A stretch of 64,000 nt of DNA, taken from assembly GCA_036429605.1 (NCBI GenBank), contig JAVFKD010000015.1, positions 3,123,421-3,187,420 on the forward strand. The letters are read 5' to 3'. The number at the start of each line of letters is the position of its first letter. Positions within the stretch are counted from its first letter, which is position 1. The notes under the pieces were generated by a model that did no database searches, was not told the origin of the DNA, and saw only the letters and a list, made by a program, of their open reading frames with translations. The DNA comes from Cladobotryum mycophilum (taxonomy: Eukaryota; Ascomycota; Sordariomycetes; Hypocreales; Hypocreaceae). The translations under genes and the position numbers were made by a program. Below are positions 54,764 through 64,000 of this stretch, piece by piece.

Positions 54764-56425
54764 ATGGACTCCTCCTCCGACGGTCCGGCTCGCTCTCCGC
54801 GGGTAGCGCGGGACCCGAGCACAGCCAGTGTCCAACACCGAAGAAAGCCATACGACTACTCAAAGCCGAGACCCAATTATGCTCGCTCCAAGAGAGGGTG
54901 CTTATCATGTCGCTCTCGGAAGAAGAAATGCGATGAAGCTCGGCCACGTTGCTCGGGTTGCTGCCGAAACGGACTCACTTGTCGCTGGGCGGATGCTCCA
55001 AGTGAAACAGAGGACGACTCGGTTCATGGCACATTCGAATCGTTTCACATCACCTCACCTGAAGCCAGCGAAACTCTTAGTAAGCCAAACTCAGCACTGG
55101 TGAGGATTGAGAATGAGTCGCTCCCGCGAGCCCTTCCTGTCTCTAGGCCTGGATCTGCCTGCACTCTGACCCCAGTGTCCCTTTCACTGCTCCAACACTA
55201 TCTGGAACACACAGCTTGCCTGCTTGCTTCTGTCCGTTCAAACAAAACACCCTTCATCACGCTTGTCATGCCGTTAGCGTACGCCGATGACCTGCTCATG
55301 CACACGGTTCTAGCCCTGAGTGGTTCCCATTTGGCTGTCAAGCAGGAATGTAAGGCGACTACTTCAACGGCCATCACAAGCGGCTCAATATGGAATGCTA
55401 CAGCCCAGCATTACCATAAGACGATATCTGGACTTCGCCAGGAGCTCGCTAACTTTGATACGACGGATGCCCACAACCAAGTACGAATTCTGTTGATCTT
55501 GATTATCGTTTGTCACTATGAGGTATGCGCATCATCATTTTCTACTCACGTCTCGTTAACAAACTCCATGTAGGCCGTTTGCGGGAATACAGATGGCGTG
55601 ATGATTCAACATCTACGCGCTGGCAGGGAATTAATTAGACGCCTGCTCTCCCGACCACTCGCCAAGGATGTCAACATGGAGTCCCTCGGATTCAGCCTTG
55701 AACTGCATGCCTACTTATCCATTGTCAATTCGCTCTCACTTTATGGGCCCAATGGAGACCTGTCTACGCCATATGACGCATTTCTCACATCTCTCGATGC
55801 ATTGAGCTCCTATTCTACTTTCGGAACCATGTTCGCCGGATGCCATTCGTTGTTTCAGCTCATCCCACAAATTAGTCAACTGGGCATAGAATGCGTTGCC
55901 GAAGAAATGCTTGCGGAGGACTCTTGGTCACCTAGCGAAAGATTACAAGCGTCATATCGATCACTCAGAGATCTCATCTCCGATTGGACTTTTACGTCTC
56001 CCGCAGATGGATACAGCCTAAAGGAACAAGAACAAACACTTGTCGCTGCAGAGGCATACCGGCATGGTTTGTATATATACCTCTTTACGGCTTTCGCTGG
56101 CTCGAGACGACCGAATACTCAGATTCTGCTGTCTATCCAGACACACATCAACAAGTTTCTGTTACTCGTCTCATCCATTATGACTTCACAAATCATGACC
56201 ATCATCCTCTGGCCGACTGTAATTATTAGCTCCTGCATGGTAGATGAAGTACAGCGCAGCGGTCTCATTTACTCATTACAGAATAGTCCTTACGAGATGA
56301 ACCATCTCTTCAGGATTGCCGAGGTGCTGAAGTTGTTGTGGGAAGATGATGATCCACAAGCATATGGTCCGTATGGATTATATATGACAATGGACAAACA
56401 TCGGATGTACATACCAATGATATGA
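54764..56425 (+). CDS. Zn2Cys6 transcription factor
   Basis: Exons 54764-55522 and 55574-56425 give 536 residues; the intron starts GTATGC and ends TGTAG. The binuclear zinc cluster begins at Cys46 with the pattern C-x2-C-x6-C-x6-C-x2-C-x7-C (CLSCRSRKKKCDEARPRC). The rest is a long helical region typical of the fungal-specific factor domain (LLQHYLEHTACLLAS, YRHGLYIYLFTAF, LFRIAEVLKLLWEDDD). It likely controls neighbouring genes, most simply the divergent RidA-amine oxidase. The upstream in-frame extension to 54716 begins without an ATG. Confidence 0.85.
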
Positions 56426-57158
56426 GAGCAAAGACAAATGTAAGGGTAATGTAGAATGAAGAAAATGGCGAGATACCTTCGTCAAAGGCACAGCCTAGAC
56501 TGTTTCAGAGGGCTAGTATCAGGCCGAAGAATGGGCTTCAATGTTCGTATTGAGGTGTGTAATCACTGACTCTTAAACAAAAGCTGTCATTTGTTTTCTC
56601 CTTCACCAAAACAATCGTTTTGATGACTTCTAAAGTATTATAACCCGAGGCATTTGCTGATGTCCATCTAAAAAATGGCTGAAGCTTGAAAAGGGGCAAG
56701 CATCCAGGAGTCGCTAAAAGTGTGGGCAAAACTATAATTTACCCTACCATACCACAGGTGTCTGGAAGATTGAGCGATAAAATGACGAAGAGCACACAAG
56801 ATGAATCGGGGAAAAACAGCAGTGATACATCACAGGAATTCATATCGTTGGGTAGCGATTCACAAGCAAGGATGAGACTGTGATTCGGGAGTCAGTATCT
56901 TGCAGGCGGATCGAGCGTCCAGGTGCCTAAGAATCAGCATTAAAAGTCAAGGTTTCTCATGAAGGTTTGGCGGCAGTGTAGTGATTAATTCTCACGGTAA
57001 CTAATTGCTAATTAATGTTGGCCGAGTTGAGTGGTGGCTTAATGCTTATAGCAAAAGTCAAATGCTGTTTGTTTAAATATTTCCCCTTCCAGTAATGATC
57101 TGGAAAAATCCCCAACTTTCTTGAACAACTCTTCCAAACAGCAACTACAACAACGAAA
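56426..57158. other. Intergenic, about 0.7 kb
   Basis: No coding region supported. It holds the promoter of the gene at 57159. Confidence 0.5.
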
Positions 57159-58550
57159 ATGGGTTTTGACCATCTTCCACCAGAGTTGCTCGAGCTCATC
57201 ATGAGTACAGTTCCTTCTCTCCAAGATTTGTACAACATCATCTCGGCATCACCACGTTGCTTCTTCATTTTCTCCAGCTCTCACACAGCCGCGCGTATCC
57301 TACGTTCCGTCGTCAATGAAGAGACACTTCATCACATGACAGCTGTTCTGCGCGCTCCGGGCATTGCTCACCCTGACCAGAGCTCAGAGGATGCCGAAGA
57401 GCTGCTTTCTGCTTTTTTAGAAAAGTCCCTAAAGACGAGGACCTTGGAAACCCCCAGTACGGTGACGGAGTTAGCTACTTTATGCCTACTCCAGCAACGT
57501 CTGACATATCTCATGAACAAATACATTGAGGGAGTCGGGTATGCTCTTAGTTTGACATTCGAGGACAATGATCATTCAGCCCATTTGTATCCAGGCCTAG
57601 TTTCGACGACATGTGCGAAGATCAACTTTACGGCAAATCTTAGTCGACACGAAACTCTACGGCTTCACAGAGGCTTCCTCCGATTTGAACTATTCTGTGC
57701 AGTTTTTAGTCTCGAAACTAAGAAGCAAAGGGCCAAAGCATACTTTGGGACTCGAAAACGATTCAGCCTCTTCTTTTCTCGCCTTAAGAACTGGGAGATA
57801 GAGGAGATGGTTTGTATCCACCAGTATTTCTCAACAGTTGTCGGGAAAACGATCAAAGATATCGGAGATCAACTTGTCAGAACGGTAAGAGCCACCAGAG
57901 GGGCGAAGGCGTCAACAGTGCCGCTTCGAGGTATGGTGTCATTGAGGGACCTCAACTTCACACGCCTTTCGCTATTCTCCAATTCTTGGCTTACCCACAT
58001 GCCTCTTATGATCGAGTTCGTGGCCTCCCGTGGGTTAGATTTCATGTATCATCTTATACGTGGCGATCTAGCAACTCGCTCAAACATGATCCGCTCAAAC
58101 ACGCCTTTTATTCGTGCTTTCTTAATAGCATCGTTAGAAAACGGCCCAGATGTGAGGCCAGAACCGCTGCCCACCCCACCAGATCCACGAGACAACGATC
58201 CATCCTATCCAAACTTCGCCTTCCGAACATTGGCAGTAACAAGGTTTCACTACCGTCCTCAAGCTGCAGTGGCGGAGACGCACCTTCATTCTGTTCGAGA
58301 ATTGGGCTACGTCTTTTGGGATACCGAAAATATTGAGCACCCTCTTTTTTGGGAAGCACTTCACCCAAGAGTAGACACGCTTTTGTCTTTACTGCTGATG
58401 TCCACCGAGACCCCACGACGCAGGACGATCGGGGACAAATTGGCGTATTATTGGTTACCTAAAGCTGAAATGGAGAAGATAGGGAAGGAATTCGGCCAAT
58501 TGAACACAATTCCAAGGCTGTCACCATGGAGGCATGTCATTGCCCTATAA
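57159..58550 (+). CDS. F-box-like hypothetical protein
   Basis: Single-exon gene of 463 residues. The first 45 residues are F-box-like (MGFDHLPPELLELIM, LQDLYNIISASPRCFFIF). The remainder is a helical region without a named domain, seen in many lineage-expanded fungal F-box-like proteins. The end includes a conserved-looking stretch (ELGYVFWDTENIE). It may act as an SCF adaptor; the target is unknown. It is not closely similar to the F-box-like pair at 40-43 kb. Confidence 0.6.
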   Translation: MGFDHLPPELLELIMSTVPSLQDLYNIISASPRCFFIFSSSHTAARILRSVVNEETLHHMTAVLRAPGIAHPDQSSEDAEELLSAFLEKSLKTRTLETPSTVTELATLCLLQQRLTYLMNKYIEGVGYALSLTFEDNDHSAHLYPGLVSTTCAKINFTANLSRHETLRLHRGFLRFELFCAVFSLETKKQRAKAYFGTRKRFSLFFSRLKNWEIEEMVCIHQYFSTVVGKTIKDIGDQLVRTVRATRGAKASTVPLRGMVSLRDLNFTRLSLFSNSWLTHMPLMIEFVASRGLDFMYHLIRGDLATRSNMIRSNTPFIRAFLIASLENGPDVRPEPLPTPPDPRDNDPSYPNFAFRTLAVTRFHYRPQAAVAETHLHSVRELGYVFWDTENIEHPLFWEALHPRVDTLLSLLLMSTETPRRRTIGDKLAYYWLPKAEMEKIGKEFGQLNTIPRLSPWRHVIAL

Positions 58551-60072
58551 ACAACTAACGAGGCCGTCGGCGTGTATAAGCTTGACTAATAAGTGAAGAG
58601 CTATTTGCGTACATTTCGGATTTTGAGAGACGACCACGGAATTAAAAATAATACATGGGCGGGCGGCGACATATCCTGTACTCTAAACATACAATATTAG
58701 CGAAACAGTCATTACTCAAACAAAAATAGTATTCAAGAGTCATTAGATGTTTCATGTTTTAATAAGCTATCATGAGTGAATGAGTGAGAGGAACGTAAAG
58801 AAATAGTTGGCCATATCAACAGTATTACACATTCAAGTAGCTCTCGAATAAAAGAGGCCGCCATTCCTACACAGAATGATACGCCTTGACGAATTCTAGC
58901 ATAGACTAACAAGACTCGATTGAGAATGTGTGGGTAAAGGATCTACACAGAATAAAAGGCTCGGGCAATTCAGCCGGATGTGCGCTTCGTAGTGTACTCT
59001 ACGACTTATAGGACTTATAGGCAAGGTTTGAAACGAACAAAGTGCCGTGAGCCGAGTGTGTGCGGGTTGCAACACGAGAAATAGCATCCAATAAAGTAGG
59101 TCTCGAGGGTGCAGCGGAGAATAACCAGTCCACAAATAGCCAGTCATGCCATCCTACATAGGCCAATTGAAGAAGTTGGACGCTTTTTCTTCAAAGACCT
59201 CCACTCATATGAGAGCCATATCCATTTACCATTCCAGGACGCAGAATCCCTTAGATATCGGTAAATTCCGCGGCCAAATCCAATGATGGCGTGGCAAGGT
59301 CGTTAGGCCCAATCTGGCAGGTAAAAGCACCCTCCAACGCCGAATCGTGAAACGAGGGCAAGGTAGTCATCTAGCCAAGTGCCGTGTAGCCGCTCGTCGT
59401 CGTAAGACGCAGAGACTGGTAATGGAGACGCATCCGATAAAAGACATGCTCCAGTCATATGATGGCATGAGTTGGGCAGTTTGCATTGACTAGATCTGGG
59501 GAAAGAAACTTTTAAGCTTCCTGATTTAGACACTGGAATCTACTACATCATGTCTCCATGGGTTCCAGGTAAACGAGCTGTTATCTAGCGATATCCGTAG
59601 TCTTTGGGTGGTTGTAGGTAGAGGTAGAAGCATCAGTGATGTCGAAGACCACTAACACGGGCACTGCGGTGGTATTTTTGCTTGTTCTGAGTAATTTCAG
59701 GATGATATTTGAACTACTGAGGTATAATAGAGACCCAATTTTATTTGGATCGTCAACTTGCTGTTCCGGGTTTGTCGGCAATCATGCCAAGCTCGCAAAT
59801 CTCTATGCGGAGGGCGGCTGTGGGTGGTTACATCCTCTCTTATGCTCTCCACACTACCACGGGTGCCTCGTCAGCTTCACCCCACAAGCCGAGTAGTTTA
59901 CACCAGATGAGTTTGGAGAGATAATGATGACGGTATGCCTTCGGTCCTGTATCGGTGCAATACGATTCAATGGAGCTGTCGTAAACGTTATAAAGACTCG
60001 ATGTCCAGTGGAAGAGGAGGAGAATTGAACAAGACAGCATTGCAATACAAACTCAATACTAAGCACTTCAAG
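58551..60072. other. Intergenic, about 1.5 kb
   Basis: Short overlapping frames only. A TTATAAAG box at 59989-59996 lies 77 bases before the GH30 start and is probably its TATA box. Confidence 0.5.
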
Positions 60073-61596
60073 ATGCGTGCTTCTCTACTTCTCTCCCTCG
60101 CTGGCCACACGGCTCTCACTGTTGCTCTTCCTTCAGTGAATGAAGCTCGTGCAGCCGGTGCCACCGCCTTTGCCTCCAACTCTAACGGAAGTCTCAAGCT
60201 CTCCTCCGTTGCGGCACCCGTTCAGGGCGCTGGCAGTCCCGGATCAGAGTCAAAGTGGAGCTTGACCATTGATGACACAAGCTCCGGCTACAAGCAAAAG
60301 ATCACTGGTTTCGGTGCTGCCGTGACGGATGCCACCGTTACTGCCTTCAACAGCTTGTCAGCCAGTACTCTCAGCTCTCTTCTCAATGAATTGATGACTG
60401 GCGCTGGCGCTGGCTTCAGTCTCATGCGTCATAGCATTGGAGCTTCCGATCTGTCTGCTGACCCGGCATACACCTACGATGACAACGGAAGCAAAGCAGA
60501 CCCCAGCCTCACAGGCTTCAACCTTGGCGACCGAGGCAATGCCATGGCCAGTTTGCTCGCCAGGATGAAGTCGCTCAACTCCAACCTCAAGGTCTTAGGC
60601 TCCCCCTGGAGTGCGCCCGGATGGATGAAGATCAACGGTGTCATTGACGGCTCGACCAACCAGAACAACTTAAACGATGGCTACCTCACCAACAACGGTG
60701 CTCAATACTCCAGCGCTTTTGCGCAGTACTTTGTCAAGTACATCCAGGCATTCCAGTCTCTGGGCGCTACCATCGACGCCATCACCGTCCAGAATGAGCC
60801 CCTCAACAGCCAGTCCGGCTACCCCACCATGTACATGTTCTCCAACGAGCAGGGAAGCCTCATTCAGAACTACATTGGCCCTGCTCTGGCCAACGCAGGC
60901 TTGAGCACCAAGATCTGGGCCTATGATCACAATACTGGTAAGTAAACATGCTTCCTTCTTTAAAACTACGTGTACTCACAAATGACCACAGATGTTCCGT
61001 CTTTCCCTCAGACCGTCCTCAATATGGCAGGTCAATACGTCAACACTGTCGCCTGGCACTGCTATGCTAGCAACCTCGACTGGACCGTTCTCTCCAGCTT
61101 CAAGCAAAGCAACCCCAATGTTGAGCAGTACATGACCGAGTGCTGGACTCCCTCTACTGGCGCATGGCACCAAGCAGCCGACTTCACCATGGGCCCCCTC
61201 CAGAATTGGGCCGCCGGTGTCGCTGCTTGGACTCTCGGTACCAACGCCCAAGACGGTCCTCATCTGTCCAGCGGAGGATGCGGTACCTGCACCGGTCTTG
61301 TCACCATCAACAACGGCCAGTACACCTTCCAGACGGCTTACTACATGATGGCCCAATTCAGCAAGTTCATGCCCCCTGGGGCCACCGTTCTCAGCGGCAC
61401 TGGCAGCTACACTTACTCTGGCAGCGGCGGCATCCAATCCGTTGCCTCCCTGAACCCTGACAAGACCCGCACGGTCGTCATTCAGAACACCTTTAGCAAC
61501 GATGTCTACGTTCAATTGACTACCAAGAGCGGACAGGAGTGGAGCGGCAATGTGCCCGCCAACTCCGTCACCACCTGGGTCCTCCCAGCCGTCTAA
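60073..61596 (+). CDS. Secreted GH30 endo-beta-1,6-glucanase
   Basis: Exons 60073-60937 and 60992-61596 give 489 residues. A signal peptide (MRASLLLSLAGHTALTVALP) is followed by a GH30 catalytic domain. The region GFGAAVTDAT opens the domain. The acid/base Glu is in TVQNEPLN and the nucleophile Glu is in MTECWT. The C-terminus is the beta-sandwich usual in GH30. The sequence resembles fungal endo-1,6-beta-glucanases that cut cell-wall glucan, used in wall remodelling or in attack on other fungi. The 54-bp intron is GTAAGT to CACAG. Confidence 0.88.
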
Positions 61597-61878
61597 AAAG
61601 AAAATGAGCACCCGTTGCCTGGCCTACTTTTATTGTACATATTCTTTTTTGAAGAGTGGCAACAGAATGAGCTCAATGATATTGTACATAGTTGACGAAT
61701 GGAATGATTTTATGCGGGACCAGTATTTATTAGAATGCAAAATAACAAGACTATCAATGACACACCTCTCCCGTCTACTCAATTTGAACCTCTAATCTAA
61801 TATCTATCACTTTCTATAACATCTAGGACAAAAGAAATGCTCCGTGCAAAAACTTGAAGCTTTGATACTAGCTCAGTA

Positions 61879-63456
61879 TCAAGCTCCCCACCAGTACTCC
61901 AACACCGTCTTCAAAGACTTGGTAATCACCTCAGAAGACTGACCAGTCGTTGCAGTCCATGCGACATGCATATCGGGACGCAGCATGAATGCGTTAACCC
62001 CATCCCACTTTGAGTCCCAAGCGGCCGTCTTCTCCACCACGATGGAGACTCGGTTCTCAAATCCTGAAATAGCTTGCCGGAGAACCTTTGTGTTGTTTTC
62101 AGCTGCGGATCCTACCTGATCTGCGCGAATGACCAGCACGAAGCGACTCAGGTCGGTAAACTCAATTTGCTTGACGCCGTCGTCGCCCGCCAACTCCAGA
62201 TGCGTAAACCTGCTTCCGAGAACGCTCGATCCATCTTGGTCCGCATATGGTACGTAAGGGGCCGCCGATGGTTCCAAGACCGCAAGGCGACGCGCAATTA
62301 TTCTGTTGACCTCTGGATGCTTGAGAAGTCCCTGCATGAACGAGCGTATCGCCTGATCCTCTATGGTCTCGCACCTCATCATCACGGACTGGACGCGGAT
62401 GTTCTCGATGACCTCACTGCCGGTTGCAACACATTCCGTCGAATAGCTGTCGAGAATCCTCTGGATCGTCGACGGCTCACTCTCTCCTGGTCTCAAGGCA
62501 GCGGTGAGCTTCCAAGAGAGATTAGTGGCATCGGCGAATCCCAAGTTCATGCCCTGCCCTCCTGCGGGGAAGAATTGGTGGCCGGCATCTCCGGCAATGA
62601 AGACCCTCCCTTCTTGATATCGGGTGGCCTGTCTACAAGCATCGCCCACGCGCGTCATCCATCGGGGCGAATGGGCACCGTAATGAGTTCCTTTCGAGGC
62701 CACCAGATGCTCTCTAACCTCCTCGATGGTGACTTTCTCCGAAGCTGGCTTGTTCATCGCGGTTGAGACTGTTCCACCGACCCGATAGTAATCGCTCCCA
62801 GGAAGCTTCAGCACGAATGCATTTCCCTTGGCGTTGGCATCAGTTGTCAACTCCTGAGTAGGCTTTTCGGCGAAGAGAACATCAGAGGCGATGGCGGTGC
62901 GGGTTGACGGTGTTCCCTCGAATGGGATGCCCACGGCCTTGCGCACGCTGCTGTGCGTGCCATCGCAGCCGACCAAGTAGCGAGCTCTATACGAGATAGG
63001 GCCAGATCCATCCACTCTGGTGGCTTGAACAAACACATGGTCACCGTCTTGCTCAAGGCTTTCGAACCGGGTGCCCCAATGGAATTGCACCCCCGCCCGG
63101 TCGCACTTTTCCAAGAGAATGCTTTCCGTCGTAGATTGTTCGATCGACCATGAGTATGGAAGCTGCGTGCCCGTCGCCTCCTTGTTGAACTGGAGACCCC
63201 AAACGAAGCCGAAATGAGCGGCCTGGTATGCGTGCCCTACATCCAAGAACGGCTGAGCCTCGCCACGGGAGTTGAAGATGTCGAGCGAACCGGCCGACAT
63301 GTAAATGGCCTTGGAGTATTGTGGTCGATCCTCTCGTGATGGGATGGTGTCAATAACCAGCACGTCGACTTGGGCTCTTCGAAGCTCCAGAGCGAGCCAA
63401 AGGCCAGTTGGCCCTGAGCCGACGATCAGGACCTCTGGATGGTTTGTTACCGTCAT
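61879..63456 (-). CDS. FAD-dependent aromatic monooxygenase (PheA/TfdB type)
   Basis: Single-exon gene of 525 residues. It has the FAD Rossmann motif VGSGPTGLWLALELRR at the N-terminus, the DG motif in LVGCDGTHSSVRKA, and the GD motif in FIAGDAGHQFFPAGGQGMN. A C-terminal thioredoxin-like domain follows. Class A flavin hydroxylases of this layout oxidise phenols or polyketide aromatics using NADPH. It faces the GH30 gene tail to tail with a 280-bp gap. The frame continues above ATG 63456 only to a TTG. Confidence 0.85.
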   Translation of the reverse strand: MTVTNHPEVLIVGSGPTGLWLALELRRAQVDVLVIDTIPSREDRPQYSKAIYMSAGSLDIFNSRGEAQPFLDVGHAYQAAHFGFVWGLQFNKEATGTQLPYSWSIEQSTTESILLEKCDRAGVQFHWGTRFESLEQDGDHVFVQATRVDGSGPISYRARYLVGCDGTHSSVRKAVGIPFEGTPSTRTAIASDVLFAEKPTQELTTDANAKGNAFVLKLPGSDYYRVGGTVSTAMNKPASEKVTIEEVREHLVASKGTHYGAHSPRWMTRVGDACRQATRYQEGRVFIAGDAGHQFFPAGGQGMNLGFADATNLSWKLTAALRPGESEPSTIQRILDSYSTECVATGSEVIENIRVQSVMMRCETIEDQAIRSFMQGLLKHPEVNRIIARRLAVLEPSAAPYVPYADQDGSSVLGSRFTHLELAGDDGVKQIEFTDLSRFVLVIRADQVGSAAENNTKVLRQAISGFENRVSIVVEKTAAWDSKWDGVNAFMLRPDMHVAWTATTGQSSEVITKSLKTVLEYWWGA

Positions 63457-64000
63457 GATATCTGTCAAAATTGAAAAAGTGGTGTTGTCTTGTCTGTAAA
63501 TCTGAATTCGATGCCAGATGTAGAACTGTAGTTGTTGTTTGGTGTTATGAATCGAGTCCTATCCTAGATGAAAGGAACCAGAACGCTTTATAGTCGATTC
63601 CAGGCTACCTACCTCCTTTCCCTCAACCTCATCGTCCGGTGTCAAGTTCGCCAACGGTGATCTCTCATCCCGATGCAAATGCCTCACCAGTCTTCATTGT
63701 GAGACAGAATAAGGTCGGTCGTCCGAGAAGTTCGCGACGCGAATTGGCCTTTTGATCCTGCGGGGTGGCTTTCCCTCCCGAGTGCCCGCCCGTGACGCAT
63801 TCCCCACATGAAGAGAGAATGGCTTCCGCTATCTCCACGATGCCTCCACAACCACAATATCTCAGCTTCCATTGGTCGTCAGTAACTTGTTGCAGATTGT
63901 TAGCGCCGGCATGGAGTTACCCTTGTAGCAGGACTTCCTCCACCCGGCTGCCTACCTTTCACAGGGAATCACAGCTGGAGTGATGATCGGAGAGGAGCTG
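63457..64000. other. Intergenic, window end
   Basis: Promoter side of the monooxygenase. No coding region supported up to the window edge. Confidence 0.5.

Noticed and set aside
1..64000. tRNA, rRNA, CRISPR, intact transposons, polyketide or peptide synthetase genes
   Set aside because: None could be identified by eye. A covariance-model scan for tRNA was not possible here, so a missed tRNA cannot be fully excluded.

Overview
This window is nuclear DNA of a filamentous ascomycete fungus, most likely a sordariomycete of the Hypocreales type, though the order is an inference. The evidence is short spliceosomal introns (about 50-70 bp, GTAAGT/GTATGT donors, CTAAC/CTGAC branch sites) and typical fungal families: Zn2Cys6 factor, NACHT-WD40 STAND protein, RNase T1, GH30 glucanase and a fungal bioDA fusion. 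There are no bacterial-style operons, CRISPR arrays or phage genes. Splice structures were worked out by eye from the sequence.

Region 1 (1-5.1 kb) is the most unusual part. It is a tandem array of at least nine related units of about 0.4-0.7 kb. Each unit has its own upstream element and TATA-like box and encodes a tiny secreted six-cysteine peptide. Four units are intact (starts 191, 2062, 4107, 4780) and five are decayed. Every intact gene has three exons, and the middle one is a 15-nt microexon. The same 15-nt block survives in at least four dead copies. I do not recognise the peptide family.

Region 2 (5.8-23 kb) holds housekeeping and accessory genes: a glutamine-synthetase-like enzyme, an AhpD-like protein, several unknown proteins, a sugar transporter with no visible ATG, an M81/MlrC-like metallopeptidase, a cytochrome P450 with a one-base frameshift, and a small acidic protein.

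Region 3 (23.9-30 kb) is a biotin biosynthesis cluster of bioDA, bioF and bioB. The bioF product ends in a peroxisomal SRL signal and the bioB product has a mitochondrial-like presequence, so the pathway is probably split between organelles.

Region 4 (30.9-43.3 kb) is a decay-rich stretch. It has a NACHT-WD40 gene broken by four nonsense codons and no frameshift, an RNase T1-like gene, an AT-rich gene desert, a truncated MFS transporter, and an F-box gene beside its broken paralogue.

Region 5 (44-56.4 kb) contains an M3 oligopeptidase and then a possible amine or amino-acid use cluster: an APC permease (frameshifted), an ATP-grasp/D123-like protein, a RidA-amine oxidase fusion and a divergent Zn2Cys6 regulator.

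Region 6 (57-64 kb) has an F-box-like protein, a secreted GH30 beta-1,6-glucanase and an FAD aromatic monooxygenase.
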